From Nocardia sp. BMG111209 (GTDB taxonomy: Bacteria; Actinomycetota; Actinomycetes; Mycobacteriales; Mycobacteriaceae): a stretch of 64,000 nt of DNA. The notes below the pieces were generated by a model. That model was not told the origin of the DNA. It saw only the letters and a list, made by a program, of their open reading frames with translations, and did no database searches. A program made the position numbers and the translations under genes. Of this stretch, positions 48,313-56,742 are shown one piece after another. The DNA is taken from NCBI RefSeq assembly GCF_000381925.1, contig NZ_KB907307.1, forward strand, positions 3,844,001 through 3,908,000. Direction: 5' to 3'. Position 1 is the first letter of the stretch. Each line of letters opens with the position of its first letter.

Positions 48313-48328
48313 CCGGTGCGGACACCGG
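48313..48328 (-). terminator. Small hairpin after the NmrA-family gene
   Basis: CCGGTG-cgga-CACCGG, 15 bases beyond the stop codon of the minus-strand NmrA-family gene. Weak terminator candidate separating it from the second prpB copy. Confidence 0.4.
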
Positions 48329-48342
48329 ACCTCACGACCGCC

Positions 48343-49179
48343 TCAGCGGAAGTCCGCCGCGTGGTCGCGGGCCCAGTCGGCGAAAGGTGTTGCGGGACGG
48401 CCCAAGATCTCGGCGGTGGCGTCGGCCCCCAGTTCGGCCGGCAGCGCGGGAACCGTGCCCCCGTTCTGCAACAAGCGGTCGACCAGCGGTTCCGGCAGCT
48501 GGGTGAGCTGTTCGGCGCGGTAGGTCTCGCGGTCGACCTGCTCCAGCCGCACCGGCTCACCGAGCGCGGCGGCGATGGCCGCCACCTGTTCGCGGATCGT
48601 GATCGGGCCGGGCCCGAGAACCAGTGGCGCCGTACCGCGATACGTGTCGTCCAGCAGCGCCCGCACCGCGACCTCGGCGATATCGCGTTCGTGCACCGGG
48701 GAACTGGTCGCGTCGGGAAAGGCGGTGCGCAGCAGCCGATCCGTGCGGATGGACTGCCAGCGCAGGGTATTCGTCGCGAAATAGCCCGGCCGGACGAAGG
48801 TGTGGTCCAGGCCCGCCTCGTCGAGGGCGCGCTCGACCACCGCGTGCCGCATCGCGATCGGATTCGCCGCGGCGTCCCGCCACACCACCGAACTGGACGA
48901 CAACAGGACCACGTGGCCGACACCCGCTTTCCGCGCCGCCGCCGCGACATCGGCCGCCGCCTCCGGATGCGCGTAGAGGAACACCTTGCCGACCCCGGCC
49001 AGCGCGTCCGGCAGGGAGGCCGGATCGGTGAGATCGGCCCGCACGACCTCGACGGCCGCCGGGAAATCCGCCGAGCGCGGATCGCGGCTGGACACCCGCA
49101 CCGGCTGCCCCGCCGCCAGCAGTTGCGCCAGAACCGCGCCGCCCACCTGTCCGCGCGCACCGGTCACCAGAATCGTCAT
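48343..49179 (-). CDS. NmrA/NAD(P)-binding reductase-like protein, 278 aa
   Basis: An atypical short-chain-dehydrogenase-fold protein: the nucleotide loop is MTILVTGARGQVGGAVLAQLL, followed by SRDPRSADFPAAVEVVRADLTDP, VLLSSSSVVW and the proposed substrate side FVRPGYFATNTLRWQ. The group (NmrA/QOR2-like) includes quinone reductases and redox sensors. ATG 49179 follows AAAGGGG. It lies 49 bases after the TetR gene on the same strand, which probably controls it. Confidence 0.87.
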   Translation of the reverse strand: MTILVTGARGQVGGAVLAQLLAAGQPVRVSSRDPRSADFPAAVEVVRADLTDPASLPDALAGVGKVFLYAHPEAAADVAAAARKAGVGHVVLLSSSSVVWRDAAANPIAMRHAVVERALDEAGLDHTFVRPGYFATNTLRWQSIRTDRLLRTAFPDATSSPVHERDIAEVAVRALLDDTYRGTAPLVLGPGPITIREQVAAIAAALGEPVRLEQVDRETYRAEQLTQLPEPLVDRLLQNGGTVPALPAELGADATAEILGRPATPFADWARDHAADFR

Positions 49180-49228
49180 GGCAGAACCCCTTTCGAGAGA
49201 GTGTCGTATTCGGTTGTCCGCCGGGCGG

Positions 49229-49795
49229 TTACGTGCACCCCGGCGGAACCAGTCCACGCAGCAGCAGGGTGCACACCGCGTCGAGTTCGGCATCGATCTC
49301 CGGCGCCTGCCAGTCCGCGGTGTGCGCCGGATGATGGAAACGCGTGGTGGCGTCGAAGACCGCGCGAGCGGTCGCGTCCGGATCACCGGCGGCGAAGACG
49401 CCACGGTCCGCGCCGTCGGCGAGGATGCCGCGCAGTTGACCCAGCAGGTCCGCCACATGTTCGGCGGCCACGCCGCTCTGCTCGGCGGCCAGCATGCCGT
49501 AGGCGGCGTACAGCTCCGGATCGTCCCGGGCCTTCGCCCGCTTGGCGGCGAGCACCGCGGCGAGCCAGTCCCGCAGTCGCTGCTCCGGTGGGACCGCCGG
49601 ATCGGCGGCGAGCGCGGCCAGACGGTCCCGATCGCGGCTCAGCCAGCGCCGCGTCACGGCCTCACGCAGCGCCACCTTCGACGGAAAATGCTTGTAGACA
49701 GCGGTGTGACTGACCCCCAGCGCACGAGCCACATCGACCACCGTCGCCTTGGCGGGCCCGTGCCGGCGCAGCACCTCCTCGGTCGTGGCGAGCAA
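49229..49795 (-). CDS. TetR-family regulator with unusual start, 188 aa
   Basis: DNA-binding region: EEVLRRHGPAKATVVDVARALGVSHTAVYKHFPSKVALREAV; C-terminal ligand domain follows. The only usable start is TTG 49795, with AGGTGG just upstream. The HTH-domain sequence appears to continue upstream in the same frame (RTPRHRWLL) to the TAG stop of the MerR gene at 49820, with no ATG or GTG between. So the gene either uses TTG, is translated by coupling to the MerR gene, or has lost its original start. Probably regulates the downstream NmrA-family gene. Confidence 0.8.
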   Translation of the reverse strand: MLATTEEVLRRHGPAKATVVDVARALGVSHTAVYKHFPSKVALREAVTRRWLSRDRDRLAALAADPAVPPEQRLRDWLAAVLAAKRAKARDDPELYAAYGMLAAEQSGVAAEHVADLLGQLRGILADGADRGVFAAGDPDATARAVFDATTRFHHPAHTADWQAPEIDAELDAVCTLLLRGLVPPGCT

Positions 49796-49819
49796 TAGCC
49801 ACCTGTGTCGCGGAGTCCG

Positions 49820-50647
49820 CTACCGCGCCGCGCCACCGGTCCGGAAGACCGGCCAGCCGATCTCGGTCCGCCACTGCGCCGGGTCGGCCGTATCCCGCGC
49901 GCCGACGAGGTAGTACTCGCGGATCGGCCCCGGAACGCCGAGGGTGTGGCGAGCGACGTACGCACCGAGCGCGGCATAGGTGCGATCGGCCCCGTCCGGC
50001 CCGCCGGGATGGGTCGCCACCGCCAGTTCGACGGCGGGAACGGTGGCCGCCCGCACCCGCCCCACGGCCCGCACCGGCCCGCGGCAGGGCACGAAGACCG
50101 TGGCCTCGCCCCGATGTTCGGTGAACACCTCGTCGGCGTACAGCCCACCAGCGGGACCGCTCACGGCCGCCCCCTGTGCGGCCACGATCGCGTACAACTC
50201 ACCCAGCGCGCCCTGCAACCACGCGACACTGTCGGCGGCGTCGACGATCTCGGTGATCGCGGCCGCGGATACCTCCGGCACGGAACGCAATTCGATCGCG
50301 CGATCGTCGGATGCGCCGGCCGCCAGCAGATCCCGTAGTTCGTCGACGGCCCGCTGGGTGCGGCCGAGTTGCTCGCGCAGGCGGTCCAGATGTGCGCCGA
50401 TGCGCTCGTTGCGGGATCCCGGGTCGGCGGCCAGCACCGCCTGGATCTCCTCCAGCGGCATGTCGAGCCGGCGGAACCGCCGCACCACCTGGGCCACCGC
50501 CAACTGGTCGGCGCGGTACCGGCGATAGCCCGTGTGCGGATCCACATCGGCGGGGACCAGCAGCCCGATCCGGTGATAGTGCCGCAGCGTCTTGACGGTG
50601 AGATGGCTGGCGCGGGAGAAATCACCGATCGACAGATACGCGGTCAT
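49820..50647 (-). CDS. MerR-family regulator with GyrI-like effector domain, 275 aa
   Basis: The N-terminal winged helix YLSIGDFSRASHLTVKTLRHYHRIGLLVPADVDPHTGYRRY and the coiled linker (ERIGAHLDRLREQLGRTQRAVDELRDLL) are classic MerR. The C-terminal part (VPAVELAVATHPGG to EYYLVGARDTADPAQWRTEIGWPV) is a GyrI-like ligand-binding domain, as in BmrR/TipA-type drug sensors. ATG 50647 is used; ATG 50656 is possible. Divergent from an NTF2-like gene across a perfect MerR-type palindrome. The downstream TetR gene is in the same frame, separated by this gene's TAG plus eight codons. Confidence 0.9.
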   Translation of the reverse strand: MTAYLSIGDFSRASHLTVKTLRHYHRIGLLVPADVDPHTGYRRYRADQLAVAQVVRRFRRLDMPLEEIQAVLAADPGSRNERIGAHLDRLREQLGRTQRAVDELRDLLAAGASDDRAIELRSVPEVSAAAITEIVDAADSVAWLQGALGELYAIVAAQGAAVSGPAGGLYADEVFTEHRGEATVFVPCRGPVRAVGRVRAATVPAVELAVATHPGGPDGADRTYAALGAYVARHTLGVPGPIREYYLVGARDTADPAQWRTEIGWPVFRTGGAAR

Positions 50648-50662
50648 GCGCCTCATTCTCGG

Positions 50663-50681
50663 CTCTCCCCCGACGGGAGAG
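50663..50681. promoter_or_regulatory. MerR-type operator palindrome
   Basis: CTCTCCC-ccgac-GGGAGAG, 19 bp with perfect 7-base arms, 16 bases upstream of the MerR ATG. Length and symmetry fit sites bound between the -35 and -10 boxes by MerR dimers. Confidence 0.6.
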
Positions 50682-50773
50682 TCCCGCGCGACATCCGGCT
50701 TGACCGTCCCGCCGGGGCAGCACCGACGGTGGTGACAGCGGCCCACCGGGGGCCGTGGAGAGGACCGATCACC

Positions 50774-51181
50774 ATGACCAGCACCACCGCGACACCGCAC
50801 CGCACCGACGACGCCGGGCTCGCCGACCGCTACACCGCGGTCTGGAACGAGCCCGACGCCGCGGCGCGCCGCCGGATCGTCGGCGAACTCTGGGCCGAGG
50901 ACGGCACGGAGTACGTCGAGGGCGCCCGGTTCACCGGACTCGACGAACTCGATGCCCGCGTCGCCCACGCGTACGGCGAATTCGTCGGCAGCGGAACCTA
51001 TCTCGCCACACATGCCGGCGACGTCACGCGCCACGGCGACATCGTCACCTTCACCGTCCAGCTGGTCGTCCCCGGCACTGGCGAAATCGGCTGGGCTGCA
51101 CGGGTATTCCTGCTCCTCGGGTCCGCGGGCCGGATCGTGGCGGACTACCAGCTGACCGTCCGTCCGCTGGTCACCGCGTAA
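50774..51181 (+). CDS. NTF2/SnoaL-fold protein, 135 aa
   Basis: Short cone-fold protein: ADRYTAVWNEPDAAARRRIVGELWAEDGTEYVEGARFTGLDELDARVAHAYGEFV, then the beta-rich half ending GRIVADYQLTVRP. The family includes isomerases, cyclases and non-catalytic binders; no specific function can be given. ATG 50774 has AGAGGA about 9 bases upstream. Divergent from the MerR gene, which is its likely activator. Confidence 0.8.
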   Translation: MTSTTATPHRTDDAGLADRYTAVWNEPDAAARRRIVGELWAEDGTEYVEGARFTGLDELDARVAHAYGEFVGSGTYLATHAGDVTRHGDIVTFTVQLVVPGTGEIGWAARVFLLLGSAGRIVADYQLTVRPLVTA

Positions 51182-51217
51182 CCGCCACGGGCCCATCGGC
51201 TCCGATGCGGTAGCGGT

Positions 51218-51724
51218 TCAGGCCTGATGGCCCGGAGTCACCGCCGAGACGGCGTGGTAGTGCAGGGCCGGCGAATCGGCCGCCGGTTCCTGCCCCGCCG
51301 TGGGCCGCAGGAGGAAGCCCACGTGATCGCCGAAATCGTCGCGCCGCAGGATCTCCGCGGCGAACCAGCCGATGGCGGTGGTGAGGATCGGCAGCTCGTG
51401 CGGCCCCTCCTGCCAGTCGCAGTGCTCGAATTTGTCCATCTCCGAACCGGTTTCGGCGCCGAACAGCTGCGCCAGCGCCACCGACTCCGCACCGGCCAGA
51501 TGGACTGCCAGATGCGTCGCCCGCTGCGCCACGCGGTAGGTGTGGTTCCGCTTGGACAGGCAGGCGAGGAATCGCCGCGGCTCGATACTGGCCTGGGTCC
51601 CGAATCCGACCAGGCATCCGGCGCGATGCCCGTCGGCGACGGTGGTGACGATCCACATCGCCTCGTCGGCCCCCGCGATCACCCGATCGAAGGCACGGTT
51701 CGTATCGAGAGCACTGCTCGGCAT
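51218..51724 (-). CDS. Flavin-reductase-like (FMN-binding split barrel) protein, 168 aa
   Basis: Flavin reductase domain: MWIVTTVADGHRAGCLVGFGTQASIEPRRFLACLSKRNHTYRVAQRATHLAVHLAG, then LAQLFGAETG and a C-terminal VGFLLRP. Probably binds FMN and uses NAD(P)H, or reduces a small molecule. ATG 51724 has GGAGG 6 bases upstream; ATG 51730 directly abuts that site. It stands between two plus-strand genes. Confidence 0.84.
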   Translation of the reverse strand: MPSSALDTNRAFDRVIAGADEAMWIVTTVADGHRAGCLVGFGTQASIEPRRFLACLSKRNHTYRVAQRATHLAVHLAGAESVALAQLFGAETGSEMDKFEHCDWQEGPHELPILTTAIGWFAAEILRRDDFGDHVGFLLRPTAGQEPAADSPALHYHAVSAVTPGHQA

Positions 51725-51871
51725 CAGCATCCTCCGGTACCCGGGACGGCGGCACAGCCCGTCCAGAGTACTCAGCGCGGCCCGATTTCCGCCGCCGTGG
51801 CGGACGGGTGTCCGCCGAACCGTGACGGCCCGGCGATGATTGCCGCACCGGTCCGTGGGTAGCCGATATTC

Positions 51872-52903
51872 GTGCCCGACCCGACCTTGCGAGAACTGGC
51901 CGACCACGAGGGACCCTTCGCGTCGGTCTACGTCGACAACACCCACGACACCGACAACGCGGCCGCGCAACAGCGGCTACGCCGCCGGGCCGTCCGTGCC
52001 GAATTGTCCGAAAAGGGCGCTACGCCCGCAATTCTCGACGCCGTCGACGACGCGCTCGCCGCGGCCACGCCGGGACGCTGCGGCCGGGCGATCATCACCG
52101 ATCGCCGATCCGTGGTGATCGCCGAGACGCTGCGCACGCCACCGCCGCAGCCGGTGGTCCGGCTGTCCCCGCTGCCCTATCTGCTCCCGCTGCTGGCCCT
52201 GCGCGAACCGGTCGTCCCGTACGTGGTCGCGGTGGTCGACCGGTCCGGCGCCGACCTCAGCGGCGTCGACATGGACGGGCACCGGCTGACCCGGACCGTG
52301 GCGGGCGACGACCGTCCGGCGCGAGCGGCCGGCCCGGCGCAGTACGACATCGCGGCCACCGCGCGCGAGGTGACCCGGCTCGCCGACCGGGCCAGGGCAT
52401 CCCTGGTCCTGGTGGCCGGTGACGTGACCACGCGGGCCGCGGTGTGCGAGGCGATCGCGCCCCGGAACCGGCGCGTCGTCCAACTCGGCGCCGGATCGCG
52501 CGCGGCCGGATCGAACGCCCCGGATCTGGACGAGGAGATCCACCGCATGCTGCACGAGGACGCCGACCGGCGGCGCCGGGCCCTGGCGGATCTGTTCGAC
52601 AGCGAACTCCACCGCCCGGACGGCCTCGCCGAGGAGGGTGTCTCCGGTATCAGCGCCGCACTCCGGGCGGCCAATGTCGACACCCTGCTCGTCGACGCGG
52701 CCGCGCTCGGCGATCGCACGGTGCGCGTCGGCCGCGATCCGACCCAGGTGCGACCCGCCGATCGGGCACACGACCACACCTGGCAGCGGCGCGCCGACGA
52801 GGCCCTGCCGCTGGCCGCCCTGGCCGCCCGCGCGGAGGTGGTGACCTGCACCGGCGGCTACGCGCCGGCCGACGGTGTGGGTGCACTGTTGCGACACGGG
52901 TGA
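51872..52903 (+). CDS. Rv2629/Balon-like (bacterial eRF1-related) ribosome factor, 343 aa
   Basis: Matches the mycobacterial Rv2629 family: opening EGPFASVYVDNTHDTDNA, a middle FSPLPYLLPLL-type RLSPLPYLLPLLALREPVVPYVVAVVDRSGADL, DEEIHRMLHEDADRRRRALADLFDSEL, and the ending RADEALPLAALAARAEVVTCTGGYAPADGVGALLRHG. Members are relatives of eRF1/Pelota; Psychrobacter Balon and its mycobacterial homologue were described as ribosome hibernation factors that occupy the A site. Extending that function to this protein is an inference. GTG 51872 has a weak ribosome site. A small disordered protein is encoded 11 bases downstream. Confidence 0.78.
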   Translation: MPDPTLRELADHEGPFASVYVDNTHDTDNAAAQQRLRRRAVRAELSEKGATPAILDAVDDALAAATPGRCGRAIITDRRSVVIAETLRTPPPQPVVRLSPLPYLLPLLALREPVVPYVVAVVDRSGADLSGVDMDGHRLTRTVAGDDRPARAAGPAQYDIAATAREVTRLADRARASLVLVAGDVTTRAAVCEAIAPRNRRVVQLGAGSRAAGSNAPDLDEEIHRMLHEDADRRRRALADLFDSELHRPDGLAEEGVSGISAALRAANVDTLLVDAAALGDRTVRVGRDPTQVRPADRAHDHTWQRRADEALPLAALAARAEVVTCTGGYAPADGVGALLRHG

Positions 52904-52914
52904 GGAGGACTCCG

Positions 52915-53193
52915 ATGGAACGAGGACATACCGGCCACGATCCGGAGCGGGACCCCGGCACCCCCGCCGGCGACGCCCGGGTGACCTCGATCCGGCCGGA
53001 ATTCACGCGCACGGCGGTGCCGGATGCCGAGGGATCCGCGGACCCGGAACTCGACCCGGATGCCGGCCGTCCGGTTCCGAATCCGTTGTCGGCGGCCCCG
53101 ATTCGCACCGGCGAACCGGCGGATGCCGCCGAGCGGCGGCCCGTACCCGATTCGGCACCGCAACCGCCCGAATCGGATTCGCCGCCGCGATAG
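52915..53193 (+). CDS. Small disordered Pro/Asp/Glu-rich protein, 92 aa
   Basis: A strong GAGGAGG ribosome site precedes ATG 52915, 11 bases after the Balon-like gene stop, so it is almost certainly translated with it. The chain is low complexity (for example DPERDPGTPAGDARV and AERRPVPDSAPQPPES), without membrane or signal segments. No family recognised. Its role may be linked to the preceding ribosome factor, but nothing in the sequence shows it. Confidence 0.65.
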   Translation: MERGHTGHDPERDPGTPAGDARVTSIRPEFTRTAVPDAEGSADPELDPDAGRPVPNPLSAAPIRTGEPADAAERRPVPDSAPQPPESDSPPR

Positions 53194-53329
53194 GTGATCC
53201 CGCGCCTGGGAACATTTCCACCCCGATCGAACCCGTTGACCAGCAACGATCTTCGCCGGAGGCCGGGACTTCGAGGCGGATTGCGCTCGATGACCGGGCG
53301 CGGACCGGCGCGGTGAGTTTGAATGGGGT

Positions 53330-54004
53330 GTGCGGACCCGATATCACGAGAATCTCCAGGAACTCGCCGAATTACTGCATGCGATGTGCCTGCGGGATCG
53401 TGATGTCGTCGCGGCCGCCACCGAGGCGCTGCTGTCCGCCGACCTGCTCGGGTCCGAGTCCGCGATCGATCTGGGCCGGGAGGTCGAGATCATGCATCAG
53501 GAGGCCGAGCGGGAATCGGTCCGCCTGCTCACCCTCCAGTCCCCGGTGGCCGGGGAGCTGCGGCAGGTGGTCACCGCGATCCAGCTCACCGGCAATCTGA
53601 AACGCATGGCCGCCCTCGCCACCCACATCGCGGCCGCGGCCCGGCGCCGCCATCCCGAATTCGTGGTCCCGGAACCGGCGCGCCCGGTCATCGCCGCACT
53701 CGGCGCCGCCGCCGTCTCGATCGCCGGCAGCGCCGCCGCCGCGCTGGCCTCCGGCGATCCGGGCGCCGCCGCGGGCCTGGACCAGCAGGACGACCAGGTC
53801 GACCACCTGCACGAACGCCTGCTGGCCACCGTCCTCCACCCGGACTGGTCCTACGGGATCACCACCGCGGTCGACATCACCCTGCTGGGCCGCTACTACG
53901 AACGCTTCGCCGACAACGCCGTGGAGGTCGGCCGCCGCACCATCTTCCTCACCACCGGCGAGACCGCCGACCAGTGGATCCCCCCGGACCGCACCGGTCC
54001 CTGA
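53330..54004 (+). CDS. PhoU-domain protein, 224 aa
   Basis: Two three-helix PhoU repeats: YHENLQELAELLHAMCLRDRDVVAAATEALLSAD then LLTLQSPVAGELRQVVTAIQLTGNLKRMAALATHIA, and the second with LHERLLATVLHPDWSYGITTAVDITLLGRYYERFADNAVEVGRRTIFL. PhoU proteins modulate phosphate uptake and the PhoR/SenX3 kinase at the membrane. GTG 53330 is the start. No pst or pho genes are adjacent, so it is a stand-alone paralogue. Confidence 0.9.
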   Translation: MRTRYHENLQELAELLHAMCLRDRDVVAAATEALLSADLLGSESAIDLGREVEIMHQEAERESVRLLTLQSPVAGELRQVVTAIQLTGNLKRMAALATHIAAAARRRHPEFVVPEPARPVIAALGAAAVSIAGSAAAALASGDPGAAAGLDQQDDQVDHLHERLLATVLHPDWSYGITTAVDITLLGRYYERFADNAVEVGRRTIFLTTGETADQWIPPDRTGP

Positions 54005-54241
54005 GCCGGTGCACGCGCGGCCCGGAACCCGCACGCGGCCAGCGCTTTCCGCGACCGTGGCCGATACCGGTGTCCTCTCCGGAACGGCGATCAGCGGACC
54101 GGTTCTCCGTCGCGCTCGGCGCGCGCACCCCGGCGCGGCAGCCGGTACCGCGCCGGGTGAGCCTGCGCACCGGGCCGGATCCGGACGATCGCGCGGTGAC
54201 CGTGTCCCATTCGTACTCGAACCCACCTGCTCGGGACTATC

Positions 54242-56620
54242 GTGGCAGCGATGGTTGAGTCCGCGCCTTCGGTCATCGATCGCACCCGCTTGCTGGACGC
54301 TCTCCGCGCGGCAGGTGGGCGCCGGTTGATTCTCATCCACGGTCCGGCCGGATTCGGCAAGACCACACTGGCCGCGCAGTGGGCCCGTGAGCTGCGCAGT
54401 ACCGGCACACCCGTGGCCTGGCTGACGGTCGGCCCGGACGACGACAACGTGGTCTGGTTCCTCACCCACCTGGTCGAGGCGGTCCGCCGGGTGCGCCCGG
54501 AGCTGGCCCGCCGGGAACTCGGCGCGCTGCTGGAGGAGCGCGCCTCCGATCCCCGGTCCGTCCTGTCGGCGCTGATCGAGGAGATCCACGCCACCGGCCG
54601 CCCGATCGCGCTGGTCCTCGACGACTGGCATCGCGTCGAGGGCCGCGACACGCGCGCGGTGGTCGCCCATCTGCTGGAGCACGGCTGCCGGCATCTGCAG
54701 CTCGTGGTGACCGCGCGCGGCCGCACCGGACTGTCGCTGAGCAGCCTGTCGGCCGACCGCGAGTTGTTCGAGATCGACACCGCCGCATTGCGTTTCGATG
54801 CGCGGGAGGCCTCCGCATTCCTGGTCGGGGCCAGCGAACTGCCGCTGGGCGCCGAGGAGGTCACCCGGGTGTGGGCCTCCACCGAGGGCTGGCCCGCGGG
54901 TCTGCGCCTGGCGCAGCTGTCGCTGTCCGGCTGCGAGGATCCGGCCCCCTTCATCGACAATCTCAGCGGCCGTCAGCACGTGATCGGCGAATATCTCACC
55001 GAGAACGTGCTCGACTCGCTGGATCCGGCGCTGCTGGACTTCCTCATGGCCACCTCGCTGCCCACCCGGATCTGCGCCGGGCTGGCCGCCGCGCTGTCGG
55101 GCCGCACCGACAGTCAGGCGATGCTGGAGCAGATCGCGGACCGGAATCTGTTCCTGCACAGGATGGATGGGGACGGTGGCTGGTTCCGCTACCACCGGCT
55201 GTTCGCCGATCATCTGCAACGCCGGCTGAGCTACTGGGATCCGGATCGGGTGCGCGGCCTGCACCTGTGCGCCTCCGACTGGCTGGCCCGGCACGGCCTG
55301 CTCACCGAGGCGGTGGATCACGCGCTCGCGGCCCCCGAACCGGAACGCGCGGTGGATCTGGTCGAATCCCAGTCGGTACATCTGGTCAACAGCTCGCGGA
55401 TGGCCACGATGCTCGGGCTCATGGCCAAACTCCCGGTGCCACTGACGGAATCGCGGCCGCGGCTGCAATTGTGCGTGGCGTGGGCGAACTGCGGACTGAA
55501 CAACACCGCGTCGGTGCAGGCCGCGGTCCGCCGCGCCTATGCCGCGATCGAGGACGGCGACCTCACCCCCACCCAGGAGACCGAATACCGGGTGGAGGCC
55601 GAATTGGTCACGGCCACCGAACAACTGCACGCCGATCAGCTCGAGGAGCCACCGAAGCTGTTACCCGGGCACATCGACCATCTGCCGAATCCCGTTCTGG
55701 CCCTGGCGGTCGCGGGAATCTCCGCCGCCGCCGCGCTGAACCGCTTCGACTACGCCGGTGTCCGGCAATGGCATTCGGCCGCGGTGCGATACGCACGCGA
55801 ACTGCCGGCCTTCGCGCTGGTGCACAGCAACTGCATCGCGGGCATGGCCGCCTTCGAGGAACTCGACATCGCCGCCGCCGCAACATTTCTGACCCACGCC
55901 GCGGCCGTACCCGATGCGGATTCCGAGGCCGCGACCCATGCCGCCGCGCTGGCGGGGGCCCTGCTGGGCGACCTGCGCTACGCGCAGGGCCGGCTCGCCG
56001 AGGCCGACGAACTGCTGACCGCCGCCACCGCCGGACCCCGCAGGGTCGTCAGCGCCGATGTGATGCTCGCCGCCTACGGCACCGCCGCCCGCGTCGCGGC
56101 GCTGCGCGGCGACCGCGACCGGGCGATCGGGCTGCTCGACGCCGGTGAACGCACCGCGCGCGACGGCGCGTTGCCGCGCCTGGCCGCGCGGATCACCAAC
56201 GAACGCGTCCGGCTCGGCCTGCCGCTCGCCGAGCATGTCCGGTCCGCGCTGGGGCGGCAACCGGCGAATCCGGCCCAGCCGGTCCGGGTCCGGGCGGCCG
56301 TCGTGGAAGCCGATCGGGACTCCGCGATCCGCCTGCTGCTGGCCGAGGGCTCCCCCTCCGCCACCACCGTCGCCTGCGAACACGCCCGGAACCTGGTGCG
56401 CGACATCGACTCCCATCCCCGCCCCCGCGATCTCGCCGCCGCCCGGCTGCTGCACGCGTGCTGCCTGTGGGCCCTCGGCGACCGGCGCGCCGCCCGGACG
56501 GCCGCTGCCCCGGCCCTGGACGCCTATCGCCGCCACGGCCTGCTCCGGCTCGCCCGGGACGCGGGCCCCGGCATCACCGAGGTCATCGCGGATCTGGAAC
56601 GGAATCCCCTGCCGCACTGA
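54242..56620 (+). CDS. MalT-like STAND ATPase lacking a C-terminal LuxR HTH, 792 aa
   Basis: The NTPase domain starts IDRTRLLDALRAAGGRRLILIHGPAGFGKTTLAAQW (Walker A, about residues 34-42), with a Walker-B-like LVLDDWHR and the MalT-type winged region EGWPAGLRLAQL, then RYHRLFADHLQRRL. The C-terminal half is a helical (TPR-like) sensor region. MalT/LuxR-large regulators normally end in a helix-turn-helix of about 65 residues; here the chain stops at ITEVIADLERNPLPH, so no DNA-binding domain is seen. It may act through a partner or be truncated. GTG 54242 or ATG 54251 may start it. Confidence 0.82.
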   Translation: MAAMVESAPSVIDRTRLLDALRAAGGRRLILIHGPAGFGKTTLAAQWARELRSTGTPVAWLTVGPDDDNVVWFLTHLVEAVRRVRPELARRELGALLEERASDPRSVLSALIEEIHATGRPIALVLDDWHRVEGRDTRAVVAHLLEHGCRHLQLVVTARGRTGLSLSSLSADRELFEIDTAALRFDAREASAFLVGASELPLGAEEVTRVWASTEGWPAGLRLAQLSLSGCEDPAPFIDNLSGRQHVIGEYLTENVLDSLDPALLDFLMATSLPTRICAGLAAALSGRTDSQAMLEQIADRNLFLHRMDGDGGWFRYHRLFADHLQRRLSYWDPDRVRGLHLCASDWLARHGLLTEAVDHALAAPEPERAVDLVESQSVHLVNSSRMATMLGLMAKLPVPLTESRPRLQLCVAWANCGLNNTASVQAAVRRAYAAIEDGDLTPTQETEYRVEAELVTATEQLHADQLEEPPKLLPGHIDHLPNPVLALAVAGISAAAALNRFDYAGVRQWHSAAVRYARELPAFALVHSNCIAGMAAFEELDIAAAATFLTHAAAVPDADSEAATHAAALAGALLGDLRYAQGRLAEADELLTAATAGPRRVVSADVMLAAYGTAARVAALRGDRDRAIGLLDAGERTARDGALPRLAARITNERVRLGLPLAEHVRSALGRQPANPAQPVRVRAAVVEADRDSAIRLLLAEGSPSATTVACEHARNLVRDIDSHPRPRDLAAARLLHACCLWALGDRRAARTAAAPALDAYRRHGLLRLARDAGPGITEVIADLERNPLPH

Positions 56621-56707
56621 ACCGCCGGGCCACCGGCGACCGGGCCGGAACGATGTTCCGCATCCCGGTCGTTGTGCTCGGCGCCACACCGCAGTAGAGT
56701 CGGCCGT

Positions 56708-56732
56708 AATTAGTGCAGTGAATGAACAAATT
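56708..56732. promoter_or_regulatory. Probable XylR (ROK) operator upstream of xylA
   Basis: AATTAGTG and AACAAATT form an imperfect inverted repeat (6 of 8 pairs) with a 9-base centre, in an AT-rich patch just before xylA. ROK-type XylR regulators bind such AT-rich palindromes, and a ROK gene ends this operon. An ATG at 56722 lies inside it and is unlikely to be the start codon. Confidence 0.5.
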
Positions 56733-56742
56733 GGTGGTGGAG

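Noticed and set aside
56722..56742. ATG 56722 as the xylA start
   Set aside because: It lies within the operator-like palindrome and lacks a ribosome site; ATG 56743 gives the usual N-terminus.
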